Assembly (NCBI GenBank): GCA_905178155.1 | Contig: CAJINV010000012.1 | Location: 2,258,166 to 2,322,165 of the forward strand | Length of the DNA: 64,000 nucleotides | Direction: 5' to 3' | From: Amoebophrya sp. A120 | Taxonomy: Eukaryota > Sar > Dinophyceae > Syndiniales > Amoebophryaceae | Part shown: positions 1-11,386 of the stretch, piece by piece | How the letters are laid out: each line of letters begins with the position of its first letter | Numbering within the stretch: position 1 is the first letter of the stretch | Program-made: the position numbers and the translations under genes | The notes under the pieces: generated by a model | What the model saw: the letters and a program-made list of their open reading frames with translations, nothing else | What the model was told of the DNA's origin: nothing | Databases searched by the model: none

Positions 1-3000
1 TGGGATGTGGACCGCGCGGCTGTTGATGTACGCTTCTTAGCCGGTTTCTTCGCCGATGGCTCCTCTTTCTCGGATTGGGCAGTAGATTCTGCTGCGCTGG
101 TGGCATTGGTTTCTTCTGCTTCGATGTAGTCGTCCGAGAGTTCCTCGGCATCATCCTCTTCGTCCTCGTCCTCGGACGTTGTTGCTTCGACCTGATCAAA
201 GGGGACTTCTTTGCGCTGGTCCAGATGGATGGGATGGAGATCGTCGTAGTGCTGCATGGCCTGCATTTCGTTCTCCACCAGAAGTTTCCGGAGCAGGTCA
301 TTTTGTTTTGTGAACTCAGCGCCTGCTGGCTTGCAATGCTTCGGCTGGTAATACCTTTTTCGGTTGGTCTGCCCCAGGTGCACGGCCGCCCTGTGGAAGT
401 GCCTCGCGTGCTCCCTCATCGTCCGGCTGTTGAGATCCTTGTGTAGCGGCCATATGATGCGGCAGAATTCCAGCCAGTCGAGGTACATCAGGCACAAAGT
501 TGCTTCCAACTGCATGGGGCTTTCCGGAAATTGGTGGAGCTCATCAATGACGGCGCCTTGCATCGGCACTTGCGCATATCGCGCGAGGCGTCCCTCTATG
601 TGTTCTGCTAGCCAGTTCGGGACACATCCTGCTCGTTTTGCATGATGCCAGGCGTATCGTACTGAGTGGGCTGGGAGTTTGAGGTCTTTCGGTATCGCCG
701 TCATTAGCGTTAGTGACGTCTGGTCTCTCGCCGGGGCGGAAAAGCAAACTGCGTCGCTCAGTATGTCGCCGCGTGCCACGCTGTGATTAGTGTGTGATGG
801 TTGATATTGCAATAGTGTGCGCTCAGAGGTCTGTTCTCATTAGTGGCGTTCGCATGACACGGATCTGCATGACAGACAAAGAGGAGAGAGAGGGGAGGGG
901 GGGGATGTACCTTTTCCAGTATCGGTCGCTGCAATGCTTGCTCGTGAACGCGTGCTCAAGTGCGTCATCACCTGGGTGCTGTGGATAGGTGAAGTCGGGT
1001 CGTAGTGTCGCTCCTGTCAAAAGTGCTAATCCCGCATTCTTCGGATAGCATCTTACTCCCCAGTCCCCAGCGTCAAGGGACGCTGGGCACCTGTCTTTGT
1101 GGACGTTGATGAACAATTTGGATTGCAGGTCTCGGAGAGCCGACGCCGATGGTGCCCGGTCAAGTTGCACTTGTACTAATTCGAATCGACGCATTATTTC
1201 TTGGAACGGGAGTCCACTGCTAATTAAGTGTGATGCTATAGCCATCAGCTCCTTTTGGTACTCGTTCTTGCAGTCGGCCCCAGTAGTCCATGCGGTGGCT
1301 GTCGACGTAGACGTGCTGTGACCAGCTGAAACCTGTTGAGCTTCGATCGCCGACTGGGTCAATTTTCAACGGCGGGACCTTGAGGGGTTGCGTCGTCGGT
1401 TTGTCGGCTGCAATGGCGTTCTTCAGGATGCTTCGCGGGAGTACCTCCGCTGTTGTGCGCTCCTCCGCTTTCGGCACCGGTGGGAGTGCTGCCTCGGGTT
1501 GTGCGAAGACAGAGGATGTTGCTGGCTGTTTATCCGCTGGGGGAGCCGCATGCTTCTTCGGCCGTCCTCTGGCCTTCTTGGACGCGTCTTCTTGGTCCGA
1601 GCTTTTGCTGCGTGATCGCTTGTTGCCTGTGCTGGCTTTTTCTCCTGTGTCCGCCTTTTTGCTGCGAGCAGTTTTTTTCTTTTCGGTATTGGCCTTGCTT
1701 GTCGCTGGCTTGGCCTCCTCATCCTTGCCTTTTTGCTGGGAGGTACTGCTGGTCGCTGTGTTCTTTGCTGTGTGGTCGCTTTTGTTGCTGCTTTGTCTGC
1801 CGAACAGGTCGAGCTCGTCGTCCTGCGGCGCCAACGGGGAGCATTGATTGAAAGTCGTTCCTGGGCTGCTCCGGATTTGTTTTCCCAGATCGAATATGCT
1901 CGGCCGAACTTGTAGTCGGCGAGCGTCGAGGTGGCTCGGCGCGGCGAGGAGGATTTCTTGATTGGGGACGGGCCAAGGAAGAGCGCCGTAGCTGTTTTTT
2001 CCCTGTTGATGAAGTTTCCTAGTGCCGGGGGATGCGACTGATCAAATGGCACCGACGAGCTCTTGATACCGAAGAGAGAGGAGGAAGCAGCTTGCTGCTG
2101 TTTGGCTCTCTCCCGCGCACGCTCCTCCTGCTGTGCTTTGATTTTCTTCACTATGCTGTCCATCCTTTCTCGATCATGCGGTCCGATGGTCGTGGTTTGC
2201 TTCGGCGCCTCTGGTTCTGTCGGGGCGGGAAGCTTGTTCTTGGTGTCGCCTGAGGGCGGTAATGGGGGCACGCCAGCCTCGGTTTCTTGCGTTTCGGCTC
2301 GCGGCTGCTCATCTATGATACCTGCAAAAACAAGTGTTTGATATTATCACGCCATCATGTAGCAGGGTGCCACGTGGGCCCGCCATGGGAGGGGGGGGAT
2401 TGCATGACAGGCAAGGCGGGTTTCATTCTATGCGATACATCCTTGCTCGCATGCAAAAGTCGACTTTGATTAACACAGAGTCGATTTTTTATACCAGCTG
2501 TAGACGGCGAAGTGAGATTTACGCGGAGTCTCACTGTCTTCTTATCCTCGGTCTCCTTACCTATGGCGTCCTCGCTGTCGATCGCTTCCTGTAGCATCGC
2601 ATGGCCCATTGGATCAAATTGAACGCTGTGGCTAAGTTCGGACTCGGTGACTCTGAACTCAGACGGCGGGTCTGGGCTCGGATCCTTGGGGGGCACGAGG
2701 GCGACGCTCGTTCGCGGAGGGGTGCCCGGAACAGTGCGTCTTGGCAGGAGCGGGAGGTCAAATACGGGTGGTGGGCGTACGAGATGGAGAAGGCTGGTCG
2801 CCTTCGGTGACGACGGTGTAGGTGCGTCTCGGGCGAGAAGCGGGGCACCTGTCAGCTAATGCTCCGTCGCAAGCGCTCTGTGGACCGACAACGAGATTTG
2901 TTGCTTGACACTGTTTTTCACATCAGCTGTTGTTCGTCGACAGCAGTTGGTAGCTGGCGGGCGCGACGCGCCGTGATGTAGTGGACAAGACTAAGTCGAG

Positions 3001-3982
3001 ACAGCACAAACACAGGGCGGACAAGACACGCCAAAAACAAAAACAGCTCTCACTCACAAATCACTGCACTACGTCCCTATTTGTAAATGTTACCTGTCGC
3101 TGGGGCGTGGAATTGCGGGTGGTGTTGGTACAGAAATTCCTGGGCTCTCCTTAATGGCGGTAAGGCGTCCTTGTCGTTGGGTTGGGGATCGGTGCGAAGG
3201 GGGGCCAGGTGCGCGGCTGTGTCGACCACGGTGCGCACGGCTGTTTCCTTCTCGACGATCGCAGGCTGGCTTGTAGCAGCGGCATCGGTGTGCACGGCTG
3301 TTTCCTGAGATTTGTCGTTGTCCACGGCTTTTTCCTGAATTTTGGCGCTGTACACGGCTGTTTCGTCCGATACGGCCATGTGCTCGGCAGAGGGGGTTGT
3401 GGCAGGGGGGTCGTGCGCGGCCTTCTGGTCCGCTGGTGCTGGCTCGTCTACTCGGATCTCCTCTTGTAGCTGCAGCTTATCTTCTTTACCTGAAGGAAAG
3501 AGATTGATAAATTTTTTCTGACGCAAGTGGCTTGATCGTAAGGGGGAATCAATATTCCAGGACAGATTGCTTACAACAATTTTTTCTTTCTACAGGCACG
3601 CGCTGATCAGCGTGCAACAACAAACTGCTATAGAAAAAGCCATACAGTTTTTTCGTCTGCCGGCGGCGCCGGCTTTGGGTGTCGCGGTCGTGTTCTTGTT
3701 TTTGGCCATCTTTGTTGACAATTTAACTTTGAGTTTGTGAGTAGTAGTTTGTTTCCCGTCAGAAACAGCCTAATTGGTAGGTGAGTTACGTGTAATTCGG
3801 GCCTGCACGCAATAACGCAAGCGACAAAGAAAGAACCGACTCAGTCCTGCTGTTTGATCCTGCTGCTTGATCCTGCCGAATCGCTGAAACATTGATCCTG
3901 CTGCTTGATCATCGCGGAACTTGTTTTTTGCGAGCTGCTGTGTCGCGATGAGATCTATTTCTTGTTGGGTGTGTGGCTGCAT
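1..3982 (-). CDS. Large AT-hook, low-complexity protein (3' end beyond window)
   Basis: Five exons can be joined in frame: 3982-3790, 3489-3094, 2848-2495, 2321-911 and 780-1, all with GT..AG introns. The product continues past position 1. The N-terminal part has a degenerate repeat around ETAV. The middle is rich in Lys, Ser and Glu and carries a clear AT-hook core, RGRPKK, near plus position 1550. The C-terminal part is a folded-looking region (a GCVPNWLAEHIEGRL stretch and several Trp) followed by an acidic run and a Lys/Ala/Thr tail. An AT-hook implies minor-groove binding to AT-rich DNA, so a chromatin role is possible, but I recognise no other domain. Exon 4 needs two opposite single-base frame corrections near 1836-1839 and 1278-1281. 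Exon 1 is the least certain part. Confidence 0.6.
3846..3916. repeat. Imperfect tandem repeat of about 12 bp
   Basis: The unit TTGATCCTGCTG recurs four times with variation, two copies separated by an unrelated spacer. It lies in the proposed first exon of the AT-hook gene, where it encodes Gln/Asp-rich peptide. Confidence 0.6.
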
Positions 3983-4115
3983 GGCAAGCTGCTGCGTTGC
4001 CGCATGGCCCGTGGTTGATCAATGTGGGACTGCGGGTGAACAGGGTGCGAGAGCAGTGGATCACAAAACAGGGGCAGCAGTGACGTACTGCACAACTGCA
4101 AAGTCCTATAATTAC

Positions 4116-5022
4116 TTAGTCCTCAGCGATCGCCGGGCGGAATCTGTATTCGCCTCGGTCGTACCGCACTGCAAAGCGATACTGACCAAAGTAATCCAAT
4201 TCGATGCTGCAAGAACGAGGCCTGTGTCCTGCCTTATGCATCAGAGCAACACGCTTCTCGATGCCTTCGCTCAGCTGCTCTAGCGGCACACTTGCTAGCT
4301 CTAAGGAATTTCTCGCTGCGAGCTCACTAAATCGATCGCTCCAAGCATTCACTTTCTCATCAAAATCGAGCTGGTTATAAAAACCAGAACTGCCAGCGCC
4401 AGAGATGCAATTCTGTAAGTCGCACTCCTGCTCGCTGGTTAGCTCGGGGGCGGCAGCGTGTGGCTTGTCGGAGGGTCCTCTCACCACGACGGAACTTCTG
4501 TGCAAAGTCTGTTTCTCGCCCGTATTTTGTTGCTCGAGTCGTCGCAAATTTTGGCTGCACAGGGCCAACGGTGGAGAGCGCGCCGGCGACTTCTTGTTGC
4601 GCTTCGCTTGGCGACTCGCAGTGTACCTGTAGCAGAAAATAAATGGCAATTTGCTTGTTAAAAATTTCCTGGCATGCCGAGCACAGCATCAACATGGCTT
4701 CACAGAAAGGGCTGAAGAAACACACAAGTGAGGGGCTTTTCGCACAAACGCGCCGTATTCTTTTGCGGCTAGGGCAGTAAGATTACCTTTCTGGCATGCT
4801 CCCGAACTCTCGGCCCAGGGCAGCGTCTGCGGCGGCGTCAACGAAGTCCTCGATAGACTCGGCGTCGAGCAAGTCGCTCATGAACCGATCGCGCTTCTCC
4901 TTGGTGTCGGTTCTGGTGTGGTGCTCCACTATGTACTGCCGCTGGGCCATATTGTGCAAGTCCATCTTGAATTGATGGGAAGGCATTACACAAATTCTCC
5001 TATGTTTTTGATGATTGTTCAT
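4116..5022 (-). CDS. Hypothetical protein, 248 aa, two exons
   Basis: Exon 1 (5022-4787) and exon 2 (4626-4116) join at a GT..AG intron of 160 bp in phase 2, giving 249 codons with the stop. The start ATG lies 30 bp downstream of the stop of the neighbouring 86-aa gene. The sequence is mostly charged and helical, with an acidic patch (residues about 50-75) and a Lys/Arg/Ser segment after the junction. The C-terminus is more ordered, with Tyr/Arg-rich strands. I recognise no family. The intron is flanked by AG|GT on both sides, as in most canonical introns of this window. Confidence 0.6.
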
Positions 5023-5051
5023 TGTGCCGAGCGAGCGAGAAAAGGACAAGA

Positions 5052-5312
5052 TCACAGCGTGGCGGCCGGCATTGCCTTTTTGAGCGTGTCTATCAAGGCC
5101 TGGGCCGTCTCGGAGAGACGATTTTGCGCCGAACCGCCCTGGAACAACAGCGCTCCTGTAGTTCGGTAGTACGTGATCGTGACACGCTGGCCTGCGACCA
5201 CGTGCGCGGTCCGTAACGCATCACTTTCGATTCTTTCCCAGCATAGAGTCGACTGGCATGTAAGTTCCACGATCCTTACAGCGTTGTGCTCGCTGTGCAC
5301 CTTAATCGGCAT
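5052..5312 (-). CDS. Small hypothetical protein, 86 aa
   Basis: A single exon from ATG at 5312 to TGA at 5052-5054. The protein is compact and not low-complexity: a Val/Ile-rich strand pattern, two Cys near residues 19 and 24, then a VTITYYRTTGALLFQGG segment and a C-terminal helix. The segment with Y-x-TG-x-LLFQG recalls small TBP-like folds such as the N-terminus of RNase HIII. That resemblance is weak and I do not assign function. It sits tail to head with the 248-aa gene. Confidence 0.5.
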   Translation of the reverse strand: MPIKVHSEHNAVRIVELTCQSTLCWERIESDALRTAHVVAGQRVTITYYRTTGALLFQGGSAQNRLSETAQALIDTLKKAMPAATL

Positions 5313-5840
5313 TTTTTGATGCTAAAGCAAGATGATCCTGCTCAAAATGTGGGAAAAAAGCGGACAGGGTGATCGCTATCCGCGCACGCTGCGCTGCAAG
5401 ATCCAGAACAACGGGCACACGACGTGCATTTTGGCGATGGTATGGAACAGATCGCAATCTTGCTGGTGCGCAAAGCAAACAAAAAGGGCAGAAAGATGAT
5501 CGTGATCTCAGTGTGGAAAAGGTGGAGCGAACATCAAGCTTTTTGCTTTCACAGGATCCAACGCGAGCATCGAGCTGTATGAGTAACCAAGCTCTTTCGT
5601 GCTGCTATTCGCTGCCTTGGTTGCGTATTGTAGTGCGCTGACAAGCGGACCTTGGGAGTGCTAGTCTCACTGTGCTCGGACAATACAAACGTGTAGCTGT
5701 GGTCGCTTCACGCAGTAGCGGTGTCCATGCCTGTGGTGTCTGTGCTCGGGCTGTGGTGCTGCATGTCACCTGATAGTCGATTGGTGTGGATCGTGAGGGA
5801 GTTAGCATTTTGATCACATGACGGCGTGTAAAAATGCATG
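5313..5840. other. Intergenic, no supported gene
   Basis: Short ORFs occur on both strands but none has domain-like sequence, splice sites or support from neighbours. Confidence 0.5.
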
Positions 5841-7560
5841 ACAAACATATTGCACTATGCCTGTGCTTGTTCCAGCGCGGACGGGTGCAGGTCGTTCGCA
5901 GTGTTCTTCAGCGCGTGATGCGACGATGCCAGGTGTGTGCATGGTGGTGCCGCAGGTCTGCATATGCAACGGGAGGCAACGCCACCTGCTGTCACCGTGT
6001 GTGGTGCCAGCAGGTTGCTTGCCAGCTGCTCAGGTCGGCAGCCTGTAGCAGCTGATGGCCCGCAGCGGGCTGCGCTGCGCCACGACGTCGGGCGATCAAA
6101 CATCGTGTTGCAACGTGAGTGACAGCACATAGTGTCGGGGACGACACCTACGTGCTGCGCACGGGGGTTGTGCACCATGACTTGTGCTTGTTTGCGCCAC
6201 ATGGGACAGCGTGCACACACGTGCACGCGCGTGTGCGAGCGTGCTGGCCGATGCACGCGGTCGTGCGGGTGGGGACCCGTACGCGCCGCTGCACGCACAC
6301 TTGCAGCGTGCTGACACACACGGTTGCATGCGTACACACGCTGCGCTGGCGCCGGCGGGTGAAACCACCGTCGACCGCAGCGTGCCTGCCGGCAGGCGCG
6401 CATGCACGAGCGTGCGCATGCGCGCCGGCGGGCGCGTGCGTGCGCGTCGATGCGCACGCACATGTGGGTCAAGCAAGTGTGCACACGGTTGTGCTACCAC
6501 GTGAGCACGCCTGCGTGACGCGCGGGCCACGCAGGGCAGGACGGACGGGTCGTGCGAGTGCAACAAGACGTTGCCGCCGCAGCCCGGCCGTGCAGTGCAA
6601 GGGAGAGAGCGGCGCGTCACACCACATCGCAGTGGAGGGACACGCCGGTGCCACGGGTGGCATGAGAAGTGGACAGGGAGCGCTACGCGCGCCCCCCGGG
6701 AGGACGTCAGGATCGCAGGCGCACGAGCGGTGCGCTGGAACCACGACGCCACCCACGCCGCACTTGGATGTGCGGGCGGGAGGTCCATGCGCCCGACCTT
6801 CACCTACGAGGTCGCACGACGCACGGGCCTATGCACTTACACAACCCTATCTGGACCAGACGGGGAGGTGCAAGGCGGCGGGGGCGCGGCAGCTGCCAAA
6901 GCAGCGCCCCCTAGGCATGAAGTGTGAGTGCCGACACCGACGCGTGCACAGGTCTTCTAGCCTGCACACCGGTGGAGCATAACACACACGCCTTGCGGTG
7001 TCCAACCGCACGTTGCTCGGTCCCCCTCGGGGGAGCTGGCAACGTAAGAACGCGTGCTGCAGAGGCAGCACTGGGTGCGAAGGGGTGCTCGCGCACCACA
7101 GACGCGTGTCGTGAGGGACACATAGTCGCATCGACGCGACGGTGCTGCGTGAGGTGCAGCGCTGCGTGAGGTGCAGCGTGGCGCGAAGACGCAGCCACAG
7201 TGCCGACGGGCACAGATTCATCACAGATGAACCGATGGTGTACCAAGAGGTGGTAACTTTGTCATCCAGGACAAGAGAAGTTGACCTCTCCCCCGAGGTG
7301 GGACGGTCGTTTTGTACCCGAGACCCACCCCCAGTCGCACAGCGAAAGGAGGCAGGGTCGAGCACAAACGACCGGTGGCGAAGGCCACGAAGAGGCGGTG
7401 ACAGGTTGCCAGACAGGCAGCTGTCGCCGCGTGAGGGTCGAAACCGACACGACAACGAGTGCGGCTGAGCCACACAGTATGTCCAACCAATTCGTCGAGA
7501 CCGCTTACGCGCGTAAACATCCATCAGACCAAACAGCATGGGCGGCACCTCAGTCTAGTT
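5841..7560. other. GC- and CpG-rich non-coding island
   Basis: Composition shifts sharply to GC-rich, with long alternating purine-pyrimidine runs of GTGC/GCAC type. All six frames are open over long stretches, which is what high GC produces by chance; the translations are Arg/Ala/His/Cys/Thr-rich and look non-biological. A near-perfect hairpin has arms 6436-6445 and 6452-6461. A direct repeat around TGCGTGAGGTGCAGCG occurs twice near 7147-7178. The function is unknown. Confidence 0.55.
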
Positions 7561-7568
7561 ACCAAGTC

Positions 7569-8580
7569 CTAAAAAGCCAGCTATCCTCTGCAAAAGTATC
7601 GCACTGGTATAAATTATGCAAGTCTTGCATTACAAATCTTGCTCCCAGGAAAGCAAATCAGCATGACAAATTCCATTTCTCGCGCTGAGGAAATTTGTAA
7701 TGCAATTTATACTAGTGCGTTAGTTTTGCAGTTCATACCAGCGACGCCCCCGCATCCAGTCGCCCGACGACTTTTTTGAAACCTAGCTGCCCCAGAATCG
7801 CGTTCGTTTCCTCCAGGGATAAACCCTTCCGCATCGCTCTTCTGATCGCCAGTTTCCGGGGCAGATCTTGGTAGTACTTCATCTCTTTAAACGCCTCTTT
7901 CGCCTCAACAAGCGCGTTTGTGTCGCTGATTCCATTCTTCACGATTTTCGTGATCATGTGCTGTCTTTCCTTGACCCGCCTCTCCGACTTCCTCCGGAGG
8001 AACTCCGGGTGGGATTGCTGCAACTTTTCCATTATGAAATGCAAAAGCATCGTAGTCGTACTAGCAGCAATCGCATTACAAATTATTGGCTCAGCATCAC
8101 AAATGGAATCTCTCATGCTGACTTACTTTGAAAGAGCGATTTGCCATGCATAAACGCGATTACTTTTACGACGAGTACGATACTTTTGCACAGGATATCC
8201 ATGCAACCGCGCGAAGTTCCCAACCCGATTGCGAGGGAATTTCGGAGCGATTTCTTCACTTCCTGGTCGTCTAGCAACGTGCCGAATTGAAACGCGGTGG
8301 AGGAGAGCAGTCGGTTCGTCTGCGTTAGTGTCTCTTCCAAAGAGGACAGTCTTGGTGGCGGCTCGTAGTTGTTATTGGCATTGTAATCGTTTATCGTTGT
8401 GCTAGTACTTCGAGCAGCTCTGGGCGACGAGGGTGATCCGGCCAACTTCCCGAGCGCGACCGGGAGTTTCGGGACCACCTGGACTTCGTGGAGCTCCGGT
8501 GGGGTCCGCTCGCCGGTTTCCAAGCGCGGAGTCGACATGGCGTCATCGTCCTTGCCGGCGTCTAGTATCGAGGTGGACAT
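7569..8580 (-). CDS. Hypothetical protein, 226 aa, split by two introners
   Basis: Starting from ATG at 8580 and deleting the elements at 8033-8197 and 7582-7737, each with one 5-bp repeat copy, gives 681 nt, exactly 227 codons, ending at a TAG. The N-terminal half is Ser/Thr/Pro-rich and probably disordered. The C-terminal half is a run of basic helices: FLRRKSERRVKERQHM, then KLAIRRAMRKGLSLEETNAIL. No domain is recognised. The second introner lies two codons before the stop. Confidence 0.65.
7582..7737. mobile_element. Introner, family 1
   Basis: 156 bp, TAT..ATA ends, inverted repeats with GCAAAAGTATCG at the left and its degenerate complement at the right. Flanked by exact 5-bp repeats CCAGC (7577-7581, 7738-7742). 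Removal restores the frame of the 226-aa gene. Confidence 0.85.
8033..8197. mobile_element. Introner, family 1 (opposite orientation)
   Basis: 165 bp, left end TATGAAATGC, right end CAGGATA, flanked by exact TCCAT (8028-8032, 8198-8202). The end types are swapped relative to the 7582 copy, so the insertion is inverted. Removal joins the two halves of the 226-aa frame. Confidence 0.9.
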
Positions 8581-10197
8581 GGCAGAGGGACTTTGTAGGC
8601 TGAAGTTTGATAAAACAAGTTGAAGTTGTACGCCTGAAAAAGATAATAGCAACAGCTCCAAAACAAACACTGACTGGGGGTCCCAGTGGCGATCTACTGC
8701 CGGGGGTACCGGGTTGGGGCGAAGTATGTATTTGAATTTCGTGCTGAAAATCTTATTTAATTCTAGGAGTTGTACAGGCTATTGTGTTCTTTACAAATAG
8801 CCGTCGACCTGACGACGACATGTGGTGGTGAGGCTAGTATTTGATCATGGTGATCATTCTGTTAACTGAACTGCACGTCATCGGCCGTCACAGGACCAAC
8901 ATCTTCGATGACGACAATCAACACACATCTAACCGGCACGAATACATACGAATGTGTGCGACGCATACACTTGTTGGAACGAAACAAAGATTGGACGAGC
9001 GACAAATTCGGAACGACAATGGTCATGGAGTTTGCACGAAACAGGCACTAGAGAACCGAATCAGACTGTGTTTTTTGCTATGATTTTATCTTTATTTGAA
9101 GACTCGATGCCGCCCTGCTGCAGCACGCCACGCCCGGAGAATACCAGTTTTTGTTCTCCACCAAGTGCCATCCTGAGGCCGAGCACACTTGTGACGGTGG
9201 CAAGTAGAGCCATTCGAAGGGGATTGAGTTTGATACTTACAGTGTCGTCTTAATTTTCATTTGCGAGAGGATATTTGTATTTACTTGTTTATTTGTTCGC
9301 GTGCTTTATTCTTAATATTGGAGTAGTGCATCTTCGGTAGGGGTACTGCTCTTTCCTGAAGCTAAAAAGCGCGGCCGCGTCTGCAATTTCGAAGAAATAA
9401 CTACAACAGAGGAAACAACCCATGACAGGCGTTCCTCTGCGTCGCACGTGCTTTCGCAGCGATAGATGCGCATTTGTATTGCAACAAGTACTTGTGCGTG
9501 CGAACTAAGATGTTGAAAGGAGAATTGTGGTGCCGTGTCTTGATCTTGATGTCCCCATGAAAGTGTCGTCCGCATCATATTTGCTATTCGTGATCGTTCT
9601 TCAAAAAAAATAGCGCGCCATTGCCTCAATCAACCCTTAACCACCCGCACGAAAGGACGGGGCGGCACGGGGGTTCCGCCTCCTCGTATCAAACGCAAAA
9701 GTGTCTGGGTCTGGAAGCACGGGAGTTTGTCATGCTCAGCTAGCATGACTCTCAAGTCTGTCATGCAGCACGTTATCCAAGAAAAGCTGCGGCTTTCTGT
9801 CATGCAAAAACGCAGTTTGTCATGCTGAATAGACAACACGTAGCAAGTCAGAAACTTCTTGTCATGTTGAGCCGTCACTTGTGGCATCCTCATGATTCGC
9901 CACTCAGCATCACAAGTTTCTAGACCCAGACATTTTTGCAACCCATACCCCGCTGAAGAAAGCAAAAGCACGCGGCGCCGGGGGCACCGCTCTCTTCGCG
10001 GTAGTGTCCGACGCTCTTTAGCTCAGATTCAAAAAATATAAAAACAAATCAAATTTGATAGGAATACGAGACTTCTTTAAAATTGATTGAGTTTGGCGTG
10101 CTCGGAAAAAGACATTATAACTTTCATTCGACATTGACATAAGTGATTTACTCTATTCATATTCTTGAGAAGATTACATGCATTTGAAAAAAAAAGA
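8581..10197. other. Intergenic stretch with one orphan introner
   Basis: Apart from the element at 9687-9947, only weak ORFs are present. One is a 105-codon minus ORF at 9312-9629 without recognisable features. Confidence 0.45.
9687..9947. mobile_element. Introner-like element, family 2, host ORF unresolved
   Basis: 261 bp with TGTCTGGGTCTGGAA near the left end and the complementary CCAGACATTTTTGCA type right end. Flanks are CCTCG (9682-9686) and CCCCG (9948-9952), one mismatch. No convincing host frame is seen: excision gives two short alternative readings with no start codon. Confidence 0.75.
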
Positions 10198-10620
10198 TTA
10201 TAACCACGAATGCTGAGAGCGAGGAAGCGGTGGCTTAATTATTCGAGAGGTGATGAAAATATGCATTTTCTTTCTTCCACTTTTTTGTACTTTTGTCTCT
10301 TGTTCGGTTTTGCAATTGGGCACAACTTCAGATACACAATTAGAATTACCTTTATTTGCTGCGAAAAATAATGTGACGAGTATGTGTTCACTTACGAAGA
10401 ACTCCTGGGGGGAGACTTGACAAGCGGTAGCTGCGTCCGGGAAGAGCAAACTTCCAGTCTCGATCGGCGGCGATGGGGGTCGCTGTTTTGACATCAAAGT
10501 TTCGCGCACTTCTTCTCGGAATCCCGACTCTGCTGCTTTGTCCACCTGTAATTTTCCCAGTTTAGAAAGAACTTTCTTCATGTCAAGTACGGACATGGAT
10601 AGGGCGCCCAAGCCATTCAC
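10198..10620 (-). CDS. Possible small gene or exon, unknown
   Basis: A 140-codon open frame without a clear ATG at its start. It contains a good acceptor (TTACAG before GTGGACAAAG) and a good donor (GTAAGT after a CAGGAGTTCTTC segment). Only the part between them, about 10392-10549, is likely exonic. It encodes a charged, Pro-rich peptide. The remainder is probably intron or untranslated. Confidence 0.3.
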   Translation of the reverse strand: MNGLGALSMSVLDMKKVLSKLGKLQVDKAAESGFREEVRETLMSKQRPPSPPIETGSLLFPDAATACQVSPQEFFVSEHILVTLFFAANKGNSNCVSEVVPNCKTEQETKVQKSGRKKMHIFITSRIIKPPLPRSQHSWL

Positions 10621-10850
10621 TCAGAATGCAGATGCGCAGCCACGCGGCTATTTTTTCTGTATAGGGCCCACAACTCCGCCACCGCTACGACTACGCCTTG
10701 AATCGAAACGGTACAGCCCCCGTCTTCATAAACCAAATAAATCGAGGTCGTGTCGAGCCAACAGCCCATGCAGAGTGCGACTGCAAAAAACGCGACGTGC
10801 CTTAGCATCTCTCGCAAAGAAAAAGTCATAGTTTTCGTATAGAACAGCGT
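10621..10850 (-). CDS. Possible small membrane or secreted peptide
   Basis: An open frame follows an acceptor-like CAG at about 10850. It encodes MTFSLREMLRHVAFFAVA and a further hydrophobic run, ending at a TGA. The hydrophobic segment could be a signal peptide or membrane helix. It may be the last exon of a gene whose upstream part I cannot place. Confidence 0.3.
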
Positions 10851-10891
10851 ACCTGTGTAAAGCGTCCATTCCTGCGCCTGCTGATAAACGA

Positions 10892-11251
10892 CTAGGAGTG
10901 CAAAAGCGGGCGCGTGCCCTGGGTGTCTTCGTTTTCGGATGCGGAAGAGGCGGAGTGCTTCTCGCTCTCGTACACGAGCGCCCGAAGTTCCAGGGCTTTT
11001 TTCAAGTTCCGGTTTGCCCGGCTAAACAGATGCTCCTTTTTCTTGGCAGCTGCCGGCGCGGCCTTGGCTGCAGAAGGGTGGGCGGCATTCTTGGCCGCGG
11101 ACGAACCCGGGCTGGCTACTTCGTCATCCGCGGCCACAGGAGAGGATGCACTGGGGACGATTTCTTTGTCAGTGCTGGACCCTTCGTTTTCGTTGGTCGA
11201 CCCTGCATCAGTGTCGGTCGCTATCCACCTGTGCAAAACCACATTACCCAC
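10892..11251 (-). CDS. Possible Ala/Ser-rich small protein
   Basis: An open frame with an acceptor-like TTTTGCACAG just upstream of position 11228. The product is Ser/Glu/Ala-rich with a Lys/Arg helix (HLFSRANRNLKKALELR) and ends at a TAG. No ATG lies close by and the upstream exon is not identified. Confidence 0.35.
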   Translation of the reverse strand: MGNVVLHRWIATDTDAGSTNENEGSSTDKEIVPSASSPVAADDEVASPGSSAAKNAAHPSAAKAAPAAAKKKEHLFSRANRNLKKALELRALVYESEKHSASSASENEDTQGTRPLLHS

Positions 11252-11386
11252 CCCACACTCAGACTCAAGATGGGAGGAACTCTACGATGAACAAGTCCGA
11301 TTGATTCACACATGAAGAATTTGGCTAGGCAGCGCAGTACTGCCGAGATAGCTAGAAGTTATCTCGTAGTTAATAGCACATGGCAA

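Noticed and set aside
6096-7548. Long open frames on both strands in the GC-rich block
   Set aside because: They overlap in several frames at once, are Arg/Ala/His/Cys-rich and lack any domain pattern, as expected from chance opening at high GC.
9312-9629. Minus ORF of 105 codons
   Set aside because: No convincing start context, no recognisable features and no link to neighbouring exons.
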